A stretch of DNA of 15,855 bases from JANNAV01 sp031384695 (GCA_031384695.1 JANNAV010000340.1:1-15855), one strand, 5' to 3'. Positions 1 to 6,423 are shown, numbered from the stretch's first letter. Program-made: numbers and translations. The notes: generated by a model from the letters alone, not told the origin.

Positions 1-257
1 ACCTTGGGGTCGATCCCGTTGACCAGCAGCTTGCGCGCTGCCGTGGCCATCTCGCGCGCTTCGGCCAGTGTGACGGTCCCGGCGGACCCAAGGCCCAGTT
101 CGCGGTTTTTCTTGGTGCCGTTCGTGTAGAGGAAGGTCCACTTCTTTGCACCGGTGGGAGAAACCCGCAGATACAGGTTGCCTCCATCGGCATATCGCCC
201 CGGATCCTTGAGCCCCGCGACCGTTCGCGCGGTTAGCAGATGAAGCTGGCGAGCCAT
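1..257 (-). CDS. Tyrosine integrase, N-terminal part (runs off the window)
   Basis: This is the first 85 codons of a site-specific tyrosine recombinase of the P4-integrase type; the rest lies left of the window. The reading frame starts at the ATG at 257-255 and stays open to the edge. The protein begins MARQLHLLTART and contains the DUF4102-type arm-binding domain signature: RYADGGNLYLRV near residue 22, then a GAKKW strand and an ELGLGS...LAEAR segment near residues 53-68. A good ribosome site (AAGGAGGG) lies about 10 nt upstream of the ATG. The catalytic domain is not visible, so activity cannot be judged. It resembles the second integrase (7091-8467) in domain type but differs clearly in sequence, so it is not a duplicate. 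Its start lies about 180 nt from the 14-bp att repeat at 438-451, the same arrangement the second integrase has with tRNA-Ser. That suggests it belongs to a second element integrated in tandem at the same site. Confidence 0.9.
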   Translation of the reverse strand, partial: MARQLHLLTARTVAGLKDPGRYADGGNLYLRVSPTGAKKWTFLYTNGTKKNRELGLGSAGTVTLAEAREMATAARKLLVNGIDPK

Positions 258-317
258 GGTCCCGAACCCTCCTTCGCACCAGGCGTGCTGGCTCCTGTCC
301 TGGCCTGAAACCGGGAT

Positions 318-330
318 TCAGGTAACCTGA
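318..330. promoter_or_regulatory. Perfect 6+1+6 palindrome upstream of the first integrase
   Basis: TCAGGT-A-ACCTGA is a perfect dyad about 60 nt upstream of the integrase start at 257. Its position fits an operator or a recombination-directionality-factor site. No binding protein can be assigned from the sequence, and a chance palindrome is possible. Confidence 0.3.
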
Positions 331-437
331 GGGAGACTCGGCGGGTCGCCCGGAAACCGAAATCGCGCACAAGGCGCGGAAATCATTGGATAAATAACTC
401 AATGTGGGACTGTGCGGCACTGCCAGAAACAAGGAAC

Positions 438-451
438 TGGCGGAAGCGGTG
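438..451. repeat. Attachment-site direct repeat, distal copy
   Basis: TGGCGGAAGCGGTG is identical, in the same orientation, to 8606-8619, which is the CCA end, discriminator, 3' acceptor strand and first T-stem bases of tRNA-Ser. This is the signature left when an element integrates into the 3' end of a tRNA gene. This copy also forms a dyad, GGCGGA - 7 nt (AGCGGTG) - TCCGCC at 439-457. That matches the inverted-arm plus 7-bp overlap layout of tyrosine-recombinase core sites. The identity to the tRNA copy stops exactly at the end of the 7-nt spacer. It serves as the far end of the 8.2-kb element and probably also as the near end of the left-hand element. Confidence 0.75.
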
Positions 452-715
452 TCCGCCATACAATATCTTCATACCTTTGATCTTAATTGATATTTATCGA
501 ATAAGAAAAATTACTTCCCCCATAAATTCCACAATTTTCGCCGGATTCCCTAGGACTTCACCTGTTATACGGCCACGAACTCCTACCCCCACCCCCCTTA
601 AATGTTACGGTTAATGCGAACGCAGCTACCCAGCCGGTCCCCAACCCCGTTAGCCCCAGAGATTGACCCTCCCCCCCCTGAGTTGCGGCATATGAGGCGG
701 CGCGGGATGGTAAGG
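452..715. other. Non-coding, AT-rich distal end of the element
   Basis: I see no convincing gene here. The first 100 or so bases (about 457-560) are clearly richer in A and T than anything nearby except the repeat block at 6840-6970. The remainder contains C-runs near 586-598 and 670-678. Small open frames exist on both strands but lack ribosome sites and recognisable sequence. The stretch lies between the att repeat and the stop codon of the HNH gene, where integrase arm sites or a packaging or transfer site could be expected; neither is demonstrated. Confidence 0.5.
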
Positions 716-1030
716 CTACTCGATCGGCCAGCCATCCAGCCCCGTGGTCCTGGTGATGGTGCCGCCGCTGTCGGTGATGCTCTTTGCATCATGACATGGC
801 GCGCATAGGCTTTTGAGGTTGTCAGGTTCGTCTGTGCCGCCCTTGGCCTTAGGCTTGATGTGGTCAACGGCGCGGTCGTATGGCTTGACACCTAGGGGTG
901 TTGGTCTGCCATTGCGCAGGCAGGCTTGGCATAGGTACAGATCGCGCTTTAGGATGATGATGCGAATGCGCGTCCAGTTGCTATAGTATCCGCGTGAGTG
1001 CCTGCTGCCCTTGTCAGCCCAACTAACCAA
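716..1030 (-). CDS. Small HNH endonuclease
   Basis: A 104-aa protein of the HNH nuclease fold, a metal-dependent DNA-cutting family common in phages and mobile elements. Visible features are a zinc-knuckle pair C34-x2-C37 and C76-x2-C79, the catalytic DH at 56-57 within AVDHIKPKAKGG, the central N71 (PDNLKSLC), and H80 directly after the last cysteine. All core HNH residues are present, so the enzyme is probably active. The longest frame begins with TTG at 1030-1028, preceded by GGGGA about 6 nt away; no ATG lies upstream of the domain, so a non-ATG start is likely. It is divergent from the lipoprotein gene, with start codons 12 nt apart, so each gene's upstream signals must lie inside the other. 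Stand-alone HNH proteins of this size often sit next to phage terminase genes, but none is visible here. The role could be packaging, homing or defence. Confidence 0.85.
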   Translation of the reverse strand: MVSWADKGSRHSRGYYSNWTRIRIIILKRDLYLCQACLRNGRPTPLGVKPYDRAVDHIKPKAKGGTDEPDNLKSLCAPCHDAKSITDSGGTITRTTGLDGWPIE

Positions 1031-1042
1031 AGGATTTCCCCG

Positions 1043-1303
1043 ATGCGCTATGCCCTGCTGTCTGCCCTACTGCTGTCTGGCTGTGTTGATGCGATTGCGG
1101 CATCCGCGCCCCCGCCCATTGTGTCGGACTACAACGGCCATGTCGTCAAGCTGATGTATCACCCCTATCCGCTTGGCGAAGGGTACAAGGCCAGCCCGGT
1201 GTACGCGAAGGCGGTTGAGGTATGCGGCGGCGATGCTGTGTACCAAGGCACTCGGCAGGTTGGTCCGTATGACGGGGAGCACATATTCCTTTGCAAGCGG
1301 TGA
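1043..1303 (+). CDS. Small predicted lipoprotein
   Basis: An 86-aa protein with a very short lipoprotein signal: MRYALLSALLLSGC, lipobox L11-S12-G13 with the modified cysteine at C14. The mature part is about 73 residues with two further cysteines, C61 and C84, which could form a disulfide in the periplasm, and it ends HIFLCKR. The start is set by AAGGA at 1029-1033, 9 nt before ATG 1043; a longer frame from 998 would bury the signal peptide. The stop overlaps the GTG start of the HIRAN gene by 4 nt (GTGA), so the two are probably translated together. I do not recognise the mature domain. Small lipoproteins on phages and elements, such as T5 Llp and N15 Cor, can block phage receptors at the surface; that role here is only a hypothesis. 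Confidence 0.75.
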   Translation: MRYALLSALLLSGCVDAIAASAPPPIVSDYNGHVVKLMYHPYPLGEGYKASPVYAKAVEVCGGDAVYQGTRQVGPYDGEHIFLCKR

Positions 1304-1755
1304 AACCAAGAAGCGCGCTGAGGCTTCCCTACGGCAGATTTGCCACTGACCGCCATCAGCCAGCGGGAATATGGGTCCGCGCGACCATAGTGATCGAGGT
1401 CACGGGGGTCGCACACCGAAAGGCAGACGCGACAGCCTTTTGCGCCTATGTAAACCGCGCTGAGGGCCGCAAAGACCCTTACGGCTTACGCCTAGAACTC
1501 GACCCCGGCAACAGCTTTGACCGCAACGCAATCAAGATATTCGGCTATGCCCAAGGCAACGAATGGCACATCGGCTATGTAGATGCTGAAACGGCCAAGG
1601 ATGCCGCAAAAGACCTAGTTCCCGGTAATATCCCTATCGCCGCCGAACTTTACTCCATTTACGTTTCTGGCAACGAGTTCATAGAAATAAAATATCTGCT
1701 TCTTGCACCAAAAGGCTACAGTCAAAAGACACGCATCAAGCGCGCGCAGCCCTAA
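1300..1755 (+). CDS. HIRAN-like domain protein
   Basis: About 151 aa. Residues roughly 35-140 match the HIRAN pattern: a leading strand IEVTGVAHR, then LRLELDPGNSFDRNAIKIFG (the conserved D/N...D..AI motif), then EWHIGYVDAETAKDAA. HIRAN domains bind DNA, notably 3' ends or stalled forks in HLTF/Rad5-type helicases, and also occur in small stand-alone bacterial proteins. No helicase or nuclease domain is attached here. The start is uncertain. GTG at 1300 overlaps the lipoprotein stop and fits coupled translation, but there is no clear ribosome site. TTG at 1291 and GTG at 1390 are in-frame alternatives, and the last lies right at the domain edge. The first 35 residues look unstructured. The 3' end overlaps the convergent zinc-ribbon gene by 20 nt. 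Confidence 0.7.
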   Translation: MKPRSALRLPYGRFATDRHQPAGIWVRATIVIEVTGVAHRKADATAFCAYVNRAEGRKDPYGLRLELDPGNSFDRNAIKIFGYAQGNEWHIGYVDAETAKDAAKDLVPGNIPIAAELYSIYVSGNEFIEIKYLLLAPKGYSQKTRIKRAQP

Positions 1756-2029
1756 GCTGTTCCCCCTTCCTTGCCCGCGCTGCCCGCTTGCGGCAGCCCT
1801 GCGAACAATAGCAGGCATCGGCGCGGCGATAGATCGGCACGGGGCGGCGGCACCACAGACACAGCCAGCAACGCCGCAGCCGCCTTAAAACAGCCTCTGC
1901 ACGGGCGATGCGGTGCCGCATATTGCCCCCGCCGTAAAGTATGCTGGCATCGCTGCGATACACCAGCACCGACAGGCGGCGGGGGTAGTCATAGCCTAGG
2001 TCAATGCCATCTGGATCGGGGCCGGGCAT
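1736..2029 (-). CDS. Small zinc-ribbon protein
   Basis: A 97-aa protein whose C-terminal half carries a probable zinc site, C57-x2-C60 and C75-x3-C79 (CLWCRRP...ADACYCSQGCRKRAARAR), followed by an arginine-rich tail. This matches the 'CxxC...D.xYCS..CR.RA.R.R' pattern of many short alphaproteobacterial and phage proteins that probably bind nucleic acid. The N-terminus (MPGPDPDGIDLGYDYPRR) is charged and not recognised. The start at ATG 2029 is supported by AAAGGAAA about 8 nt upstream. It converges on the HIRAN gene with a 20-nt overlap and faces away from the IS1380 scar. Its reaction or partner cannot be given. Confidence 0.7.
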   Translation of the reverse strand: MPGPDPDGIDLGYDYPRRLSVLVYRSDASILYGGGNMRHRIARAEAVLRRLRRCWLCLWCRRPVPIYRRADACYCSQGCRKRAARARKGEQLRAARA

Positions 2030-2187
2030 CTTGATTTCCTTTCATTGATTTCAACCTTCGCCAGCTAACGCTATGATTTCACAATCCCCTTAGCCCGCAC
2101 TCCCCAAGTAACCCGCTGATTTTTCTGTCGTGACCATGGTTTTTTCTATATAAATCATGGTATTGGTGCTTTCGAGGGACGTCTTTC

Positions 2188-2484
2188 ATGGATCACACAG
2201 AGGGTGCGGGCTTGCAGCGGGCAGATCGGGTGGATTTCGACTCTCGGGTGCGGCTGGAATTTCGCGGCGCGCAGCTCAGTTCGGACGGCGGTCTCCTAGT
2301 GATGCGCGAACTGGATGACGCGCTCGGGGCGAAAATAAAGCTTGTTCGGCGGAAAAAATCAGGCGATCTTGGCGTCAAGCGACAGGCAACTTGGGGAATG
2401 TCGGGTAGTGCTGGCCGGGTGTTTTTGGTCGACCGGTCGGATTGGTCAGACATCATTAATTGGAAAGCAGAACCATGCCATTAA
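2188..2484 (+). pseudogene. IS1380-family transposase, N-terminal remnant fused to foreign sequence
   Basis: Codons 1-47 (2188-2328) encode the usual IS1380 transposase start: VDFDSRVRLEFRGAQL, then SSDGGLLVMRELDDALG. After about 2328 the similarity stops abruptly and the frame runs on through unrelated sequence to 2484, so at most 47 residues of a transposase of more than 400 aa remain. AGGGA lies 9 nt before the ATG. The segment at 2131-2161, with ACCATGGT, a T-run, TATATAA and CATGGT, looks like the promoter end of the same IS. No second IS end is visible. This is a deletion scar and gives no functional transposase. The remaining promoter could still read rightward into the gene at 2475. 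Confidence 0.8.
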
Positions 2485-2873
2485 AGCCGTTCGACTGGGG
2501 GCCAGACCCTTTCAATGACAACATCGCATCCTCGCTGGCGGATCTGATCCGTGCCGTGCGGGATGGGATAATTCACCGGAACTCCGGCCACGAGTCAAAC
2601 ACGAAAAAATGGATCGGCAACTACTATGGTGGGGACGAGATCCTGACCGCCGACAAAACGTTTCACGAAAAAGCACTGAAAATGGGTGTGTTTCTCAAGA
2701 AGGACATGCCGGGCGGTGGGGGCAGTGCCACATCGCGGGGCGGTCACCGCATCATAGGATTGTTCGGGCCGGGAAAGCAGATTGTTCCGGGGCATGAATT
2801 CTTCTGGAAACATGGCGAGACGATCAACAAGCTGCATCCCGGCTTTCTGGCAAGCGCCCTGATGAAGGTTTGA
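2475..2873 (+). CDS. Hypothetical protein between two IS scars
   Basis: A 132-aa protein I do not recognise. The ATG at 2475 has GGAAAG about 7 nt upstream; a TTG at 2460 would extend it by 5 residues. It starts MPLKPFDWGPDPFNDN, has a likely helix at SSLADLIRAVRDGII (about residues 20-34), then a glycine-rich stretch PGGGGSATSRGGHR near residues 79-92, and ends FFWKHGETINKLHPGFLASALMKV. There is no signal peptide, membrane segment or cysteine pair. Composition is less GC-skewed than the chromosomal genes. It sits alone between the IS1380 remnant (to about 2328) and an IS21-like end (from about 2943), opposite in strand to the replication operon. It may be a cargo gene brought in with the insertion sequences, or the surviving end of a larger gene. 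Confidence 0.5.
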   Translation: MPLKPFDWGPDPFNDNIASSLADLIRAVRDGIIHRNSGHESNTKKWIGNYYGGDEILTADKTFHEKALKMGVFLKKDMPGGGGSATSRGGHRIIGLFGPGKQIVPGHEFFWKHGETINKLHPGFLASALMKV

Positions 2874-2942
2874 CGCGCCTGACGTTTGGCACCGGGCGCC
2901 GTGGCAAGGGCGCGGCGCACCGCCGCGGCTGAACCCGTGTCG

Positions 2943-3013
2943 GTCACTTTGGGGTGTCAACGGCAGAGTAAAAGTGGGCCAAAGGGCAGCGCAAAATGTT
3001 GCCACTTTGGGGT
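2943..3013. mobile_element. Possible remnant of an IS21-family end
   Basis: TGTCAACGGCAGAGTAAAAG at 2955-2974, followed by GTGGGCC and GCAAAATGTTGCCACTTT, resembles the multiple-repeat terminal sequences of IS21-family elements as I remember them. A 10-bp direct repeat CACTTTGGGG occurs at 2945-2954 and 3003-3012. No istA or istB reading frame is present on either side, so this would be a scar only. The remaining sequence from 2874 to 3159 is non-coding and holds nothing else I recognise. Confidence 0.35.
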
Positions 3014-3159
3014 TGGCAAGATTGCCGCGTAGGCGTGCGGCAGCATCCGGGCTGCCGCGCTTGTCACGGAGATGGCGGTTGCCCGCTTAGAGCTGACTGG
3101 TCCCGTATTTCCGGGGCCAAAGGCGGGCTAAAGCGCAGAATTGCCATGACGCGCTGATT

Positions 3160-3600
3160 TCATCCCCCTCGACCATCATCGCGGCATGGCCCCGGATAAG
3201 TCTTGCCGCTTTTGTCGATTGCGTTCCGCCCTGCCGCCCGAATCCGCGCATCGGCCTGCCAAGCCCGGGTTGCGCCCCAGCCCAAGGCAACAGCCGCCGC
3301 ACCGTAGGTCATCGGCCCGTGAAGTGTCAGAGCGGCAAGGTAGGTGTCAGGGTCGCTTGGCAATGACGGGGCGTGCGGGTCAGCCTTTTTATAGGCGGGA
3401 AATTCCTCTCTCGCGCCCGCGCGCACATTGCTGCAAGCCATCAGGCTTTCCGTCGGTGCCCCTGATTTTGACAGGTGGGGGCGTGCGACACGTGCTACTT
3501 GTGCGACACGGGGCGCAGGGCCAGATGGGGGCGCGGGGTCAGTTGGGGGCGCGTCTCCCCCGCCCAACTGTTTCAGCGCGGCTTGGGGGTCAAACCGCAT
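3160..3600 (-). CDS. Accessory protein of the replication operon, proline-rich with possible DNA-binding C-terminus
   Basis: A 146-aa protein starting MRFDPQAALKQLGGG. The first third is a low-complexity proline/alanine linker (DAPPTDPAPPSGPAP) followed by the repeat RVAQVARVAR at residues 31-40, which is the translation of a 9-bp DNA repeat. The C-terminal part, about residues 84-138 (TYLAALTLHGPMTYGAAAVALGWGATRAWQADARIRAAG), has the rhythm of a winged helix-turn-helix. The ATG overlaps the stop of the DUF3987 gene by 11 nt, so it is the last gene of the operon and probably translationally coupled. The function is unknown; replication control or primosome loading fits its place. No terminator is obvious downstream. 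Confidence 0.65.
   Translation of the reverse strand: MRFDPQAALKQLGGGDAPPTDPAPPSGPAPRVAQVARVARPHLSKSGAPTESLMACSNVRAGAREEFPAYKKADPHAPSLPSDPDTYLAALTLHGPMTYGAAAVALGWGATRAWQADARIRAAGRNAIDKSGKTYPGPCRDDGRGG
3482..3508. repeat. Three tandem 9-bp units (NGTGCNACN) inside a gene
   Basis: The units are CGTGCGACA, CGTGCTACT and TGTGCGACA. The array is almost identical to that at 7619-7645 in the integrase gene but lies in the opposite sense relative to its host gene. It is therefore read in another frame, giving VAQ-VAR-VAR here against RAT-RAT-SAT there. A 9-bp unit keeps the frame open. Confidence 0.8.
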
Positions 3601-5089
3601 TGCCCGGCCTCACAATGCGCCAAGCCTCTTTGCGCCCGATGCCCCGCACCATCGATCCGGGGGGCAGGACCACAAGCCAGCCGTGCTGCACCAAGAGGTT
3701 GATTGCGGCCCTTGCCTTTGGGCTTTCGCGCAGGGCACGGGTGGGGCAATCGTGCATCACGTCGCGCAAGGTAATGTCAGACCCTGCCCAGCGTTCCACC
3801 AGCCATTTCCGCAAGGCCTCAGCCCGTTCAATCTCTGCCGACACCTTCGCGCCATCCGACAGCCGCGCCGCCTCGGTCAAGTAGAATTGCGCCAAGTTGA
3901 TAGCGTCACCCATGTCGGCCCCCGTGACTTCGCGGGCGTAGAGGTCGCGCCACAGGGTCAGAACGCCTGCGATGCGGCACGCCTGTTCAGCCGCCTTGCT
4001 GGCATAGCCCGTGACGTGCGACAGGTTGCCACCGGGGGCCTGTTCCTTTTCTATGCAGTCCGCAAAACCTATCAGCACGGCCCTTGCCTGCGCGCTAAGG
4101 GGCAACAGCCGGGGCGTCAATTCGCGGGTTTCGGGGTCCATCGGTTGCGGCGTTTCCAGTATGTCGCGCTGCCTTGCTCCAAAGGCGACCAGCGCCCCGG
4201 TATCGGCCCGCGCAAGGGCGTGAATACGCGTGCCGATTGCGCTTGTCGGTTCGCATATCAGGAAGCGGGGCAGAAAGCCGGTATCGCCCGCCATCGGGTC
4301 AGCCATAAAGGTCCGCGCCACCCCTGGCTGTACCATCAGATGCACGGCCAGACGGCGGCCAAACAGGGTTAGTGCTCCCTCCCCTGCCCGCGTGCGCCTG
4401 ATGGGGTTGCCCTGCCATAGGTCATTCAGCGCGGCCAAAGTCTTTTGGCGGTTCTCGCTGTTCATGGCAAAGCCCCCCAGGAATTGCCCGCCTTCATCAC
4501 TGAACAATCCAAGCGCCGGTTGCCCGGTCGCATAGAGCCGGGTCAGCCCCTCAAAGGTCGGTTCTGTCACGGTTCGGTCGGTTGATGGTGGCGCGGATGG
4601 TTCGGCCCCCAGCCGTTCAAGGTCAGCCTGTGCCGCCGTGCGCTTTTCGCCCTTGCCCGCCTTAGCCTCGGCCAAGATGCGGTCGCGTTCACCTTTCCAA
4701 AGGGCATGGGCGTTCTGCCAGCTTTGCACCGCCGCCCGTTGCTCCACCGCCTGTTCCTTTTCAAAGGCGCGCAGGGCGGCCATCAAGGGGGCGTCACAAC
4801 TGGACTTTCGTTCCCCTGATTGCGCGATGGTCAGGGTATAGAGCGACAGGGGGCGATTGCCCCCCAGCGTCTCCACATCCGCAAAGGCCATGACGGCCAG
4901 GGATGCCACCGCCAAGGCCGATTGCGCGGGAATGGCGATGGGGGCCAGGGTCATGCCCTGCACCGCCTCCACCGCCGCCCGCAATGGCCCCAGCGCCTCA
5001 ACCGGATAGGGCGCAGGGGCGGCAATCTCGCGCAACAGGGGTTGCGGCCCCTCAGGCTGGAAAGCGATTTCTTTGGGTTGTGCGGTCAT
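3590..5089 (-). CDS. DUF3987 family helicase-like replication protein
   Basis: A 499-aa protein of the DUF3987 (YfjI-like) family, found next to primases in prophages, satellites and islands and thought to act as the helicase or ATPase partner in element replication. Visible motifs are a degenerate Walker A, AQSGERKSS at residues 89-97 with K95 S96, and a Walker B-like LGLFSDEGG with D198 E199. Between them is a charged, probably coiled-coil stretch (about 100-165). NDLWQGNPIRRTR near 222-234 and GVARTFMADPMAGDTGFLPRFL near 255-276 are typical of the family. The C-terminus (about 430-499) looks like a winged helix. The length is normal for the family. Its start ATGA overlaps the primase stop by 4 nt and its end overlaps the next gene by 11 nt, so the three are one translational unit. 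No frameshift or lost motif is seen. Confidence 0.85.
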   Translation of the reverse strand: MTAQPKEIAFQPEGPQPLLREIAAPAPYPVEALGPLRAAVEAVQGMTLAPIAIPAQSALAVASLAVMAFADVETLGGNRPLSLYTLTIAQSGERKSSCDAPLMAALRAFEKEQAVEQRAAVQSWQNAHALWKGERDRILAEAKAGKGEKRTAAQADLERLGAEPSAPPSTDRTVTEPTFEGLTRLYATGQPALGLFSDEGGQFLGGFAMNSENRQKTLAALNDLWQGNPIRRTRAGEGALTLFGRRLAVHLMVQPGVARTFMADPMAGDTGFLPRFLICEPTSAIGTRIHALARADTGALVAFGARQRDILETPQPMDPETRELTPRLLPLSAQARAVLIGFADCIEKEQAPGGNLSHVTGYASKAAEQACRIAGVLTLWRDLYAREVTGADMGDAINLAQFYLTEAARLSDGAKVSAEIERAEALRKWLVERWAGSDITLRDVMHDCPTRALRESPKARAAINLLVQHGWLVVLPPGSMVRGIGRKEAWRIVRPGNAV

Positions 5090-5964
5090 GCGGCCACCGC
5101 CTTTCCGGCCAGAACGTCATTCCAATCGCGGCCATCAGGGGCAGGCAACAGCGACACGTTCCAGCCCAAGGCGTGCGCCCGTTCGGCCAAGGATTGCGCC
5201 GCCGCCCGGCCCGGATTGTCACCATCCGGGGCAATGGTCAGCCGCCCCGCCACAAGGGGCAGGTGCAGCCCGCGCAGGCCCGATGTGGACTGCGCCGCCC
5301 AAACCGTCGCGGGCGCGCGCAGAAGGCCAGAGGCAAGGCTCAGGGCCGTCTCTATCCCCTCGGCCACCACCAGCGGCCCCGCCCCCTGTGCCACGCAAAC
5401 AGCGCCCCCGGCCACGGCCCCCAGCATCGCCTTTTGCGGCTCCACCTCGGCCTTGCCCGTGCCATCGGAGCGCAGGTAGGTGCGATGCACCGCAAAGCCT
5501 TCCCCCCCCTCCACCAGCGCCACCAGCGCGGGGAAGCGTTGCGCCGTTGCGTGCCAACAGGACGGCACAAAGCGCAGGGTGTCTGGCAGGGGGCAGGTGA
5601 TTGCCCGCCCCCTCAGATAAGCTTCGGCCAGCGTTCCTGCGATGGGAAGGGCGCCGCGCCACAGGCGATGGGCCTGCGCCGCCCGCTTCATCGCATCGGC
5701 CTGTTCCTCGGCCCTGCGTTGCGCCACCGTGAAGGGGTCGGGGGCTTGATACGTGCCGGGGGCAAGGCCCGCCGCCGCCATCAGATCCCCAAAAGTGCAG
5801 CCCGATTTCTTGCAATGGGCCAGCAAGCCCTTGGGGCCATCCTGCAGGGTCAGGGCGTCTTGATCCCTGCGCCGTTCGGGCTGACAAAAGGGACAGGGGG
5901 CCACCCCATAGCGGCGATGCCACTTGCCCCCCAAATGCGCCGTCAAAGTCTTTGCGTCTGTCAT
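5086..5964 (-). CDS. Zinc-finger/Toprim primase
   Basis: A 292-aa DNA primase of the P4-alpha/Toprim type that would make primers at the element's origin. An N-terminal zinc finger is seen as C24-x2-C27 (PCPFC) and C51-x4-C56 (HCKKSGC). A helical linker follows, with LAEAYLRGRAI near 112-122. The C-terminal Toprim domain shows VVAEGIETALS with catalytic E202, IAPDGDNPGR with D247 and D249, and RDWNDVL with D280. All expected metal-binding residues are present. In P4 primase a helicase is fused on; here that role is presumably taken by the separate DUF3987 protein, whose ATG overlaps this stop by 4 nt. The start ATG 5964 overlaps the stop of the upstream 34-aa gene by 4 nt. Confidence 0.9.
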   Translation of the reverse strand: MTDAKTLTAHLGGKWHRRYGVAPCPFCQPERRRDQDALTLQDGPKGLLAHCKKSGCTFGDLMAAAGLAPGTYQAPDPFTVAQRRAEEQADAMKRAAQAHRLWRGALPIAGTLAEAYLRGRAITCPLPDTLRFVPSCWHATAQRFPALVALVEGGEGFAVHRTYLRSDGTGKAEVEPQKAMLGAVAGGAVCVAQGAGPLVVAEGIETALSLASGLLRAPATVWAAQSTSGLRGLHLPLVAGRLTIAPDGDNPGRAAAQSLAERAHALGWNVSLLPAPDGRDWNDVLAGKAVAA

Positions 5965-6065
5965 GCGTCACCGCCTTCGCCAAATGCCAATGCGGCCAAA
6001 AGCGCCGCCTGATGGTGCGACAGGCCAAAGGCCCGCCGCAGTCTTGCGATTTGCAGGGCTTTCAT
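5961..6065 (-). CDS. 34-aa helix-turn-helix-like peptide in the replication operon
   Basis: A very short gene. The peptide starts MKALQIARLRRAFGLSHHQA and ends LLAALAFGEGGDA. It is supported by position rather than length: its ATG overlaps the upstream stop by 4 nt (ATGA at 6065-6062) and its stop overlaps the primase start by 4 nt (ATGA at 5964-5961), so it fits exactly between two coupled genes. LRRAFGLSHHQAALLAAL resembles the first two helices of a LuxR/GerE-type HTH (LRRRFGLTPxEAxLLxAL), but the recognition helix is missing. It may be a remnant kept for coupling, a small regulator, or a primase partner. Confidence 0.65.
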   Translation of the reverse strand: MKALQIARLRRAFGLSHHQAALLAALAFGEGGDA

Positions 6066-6346
6066 TCTGCGCCCCCTTCCTCGGCCAGCGATTGCGCGCT
6101 GCGCGGGAATTTCAGGCGGCTGCGGTCGGTGCCGGGGGCCAGCCGGTAATGCGCGATGTTTTCCGGCCCGCGATACTCGGCCAGAATGGGCCAGCCATAT
6201 TTCTTGCGAAGGGTGTGAACGATAGCGCCCAAGCGCCACCCTTTCGCTTCGCGGATTTCCGTTTTGGTCGATATGGTGCGGCCATCGAGGAAGGCTCGAC
6301 ATGTCCAAAAAACCTGCGTTGGGCTGCTATAGAAACGTTCAGACAT
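6062..6346 (-). CDS. Winged-helix protein, first gene of the replication operon
   Basis: A 94-aa protein with one small domain at about residues 15-69: AFLDGRTISTKTEIREAKGW, then RLGAIVHTLRKKYGWPILAE and NIAHYRL. The pattern of a short helix, a recognition-like helix (RLGAIVHTLRKKY) and a two-strand wing ending in YRL is that of a winged helix-turn-helix often seen beside Toprim primases in alphaproteobacterial elements. The tail is basic and then acidic (APGTDRSRLKFPRS...EEGGAE). Start ATG 6346 has AAGGA about 10 nt upstream, a rather long gap. It probably binds origin or promoter DNA of the element. The larger overlapping frame at 5961-6308 is a shadow, apart from its end, which encodes the 34-aa peptide. 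Confidence 0.75.
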   Translation of the reverse strand: MSERFYSSPTQVFWTCRAFLDGRTISTKTEIREAKGWRLGAIVHTLRKKYGWPILAEYRGPENIAHYRLAPGTDRSRLKFPRSAQSLAEEGGAE

Positions 6347-6389
6347 AAGGGGTTAATCCTTGGGCAAAGGTTGCGCCAAAGGGCAGACA

Positions 6390-6421
6390 AGGCTATGGTG
6401 GGAATGTGAAAAGCATAGCCT
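6390..6421. promoter_or_regulatory. 8-bp inverted repeat upstream of the replication operon
   Basis: AGGCTATG (6390-6397) and CATAGCCT (6414-6421) are perfect inverted repeats with a 16-nt spacer, between the alpA-like gene and the winged-helix gene. It could be an operator for either regulator or, read on the plus strand, the first hairpin of an RNA ending in the terminator at 6424-6451. No clear -35/-10 pair is seen for the operon. Confidence 0.45.
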
Positions 6422-6423
6422 CG

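Noticed and set aside
402..614. Plus-strand 70-codon frame over the distal att repeat
   Set aside because: No ribosome site and composition of AT-rich non-coding DNA; it spans the att core.
2188..2484. A functional 98-aa protein from the IS1380 remnant
   Set aside because: Only the first 47 codons are transposase; the remainder is unrelated read-through sequence.
3428..6012. Plus-strand open frames at 3428-4372 and 4903-6012
   Set aside because: Antisense to DUF3987 and primase genes whose catalytic motifs are clear; the plus frames are low-complexity Arg/Pro/Gly shadows.
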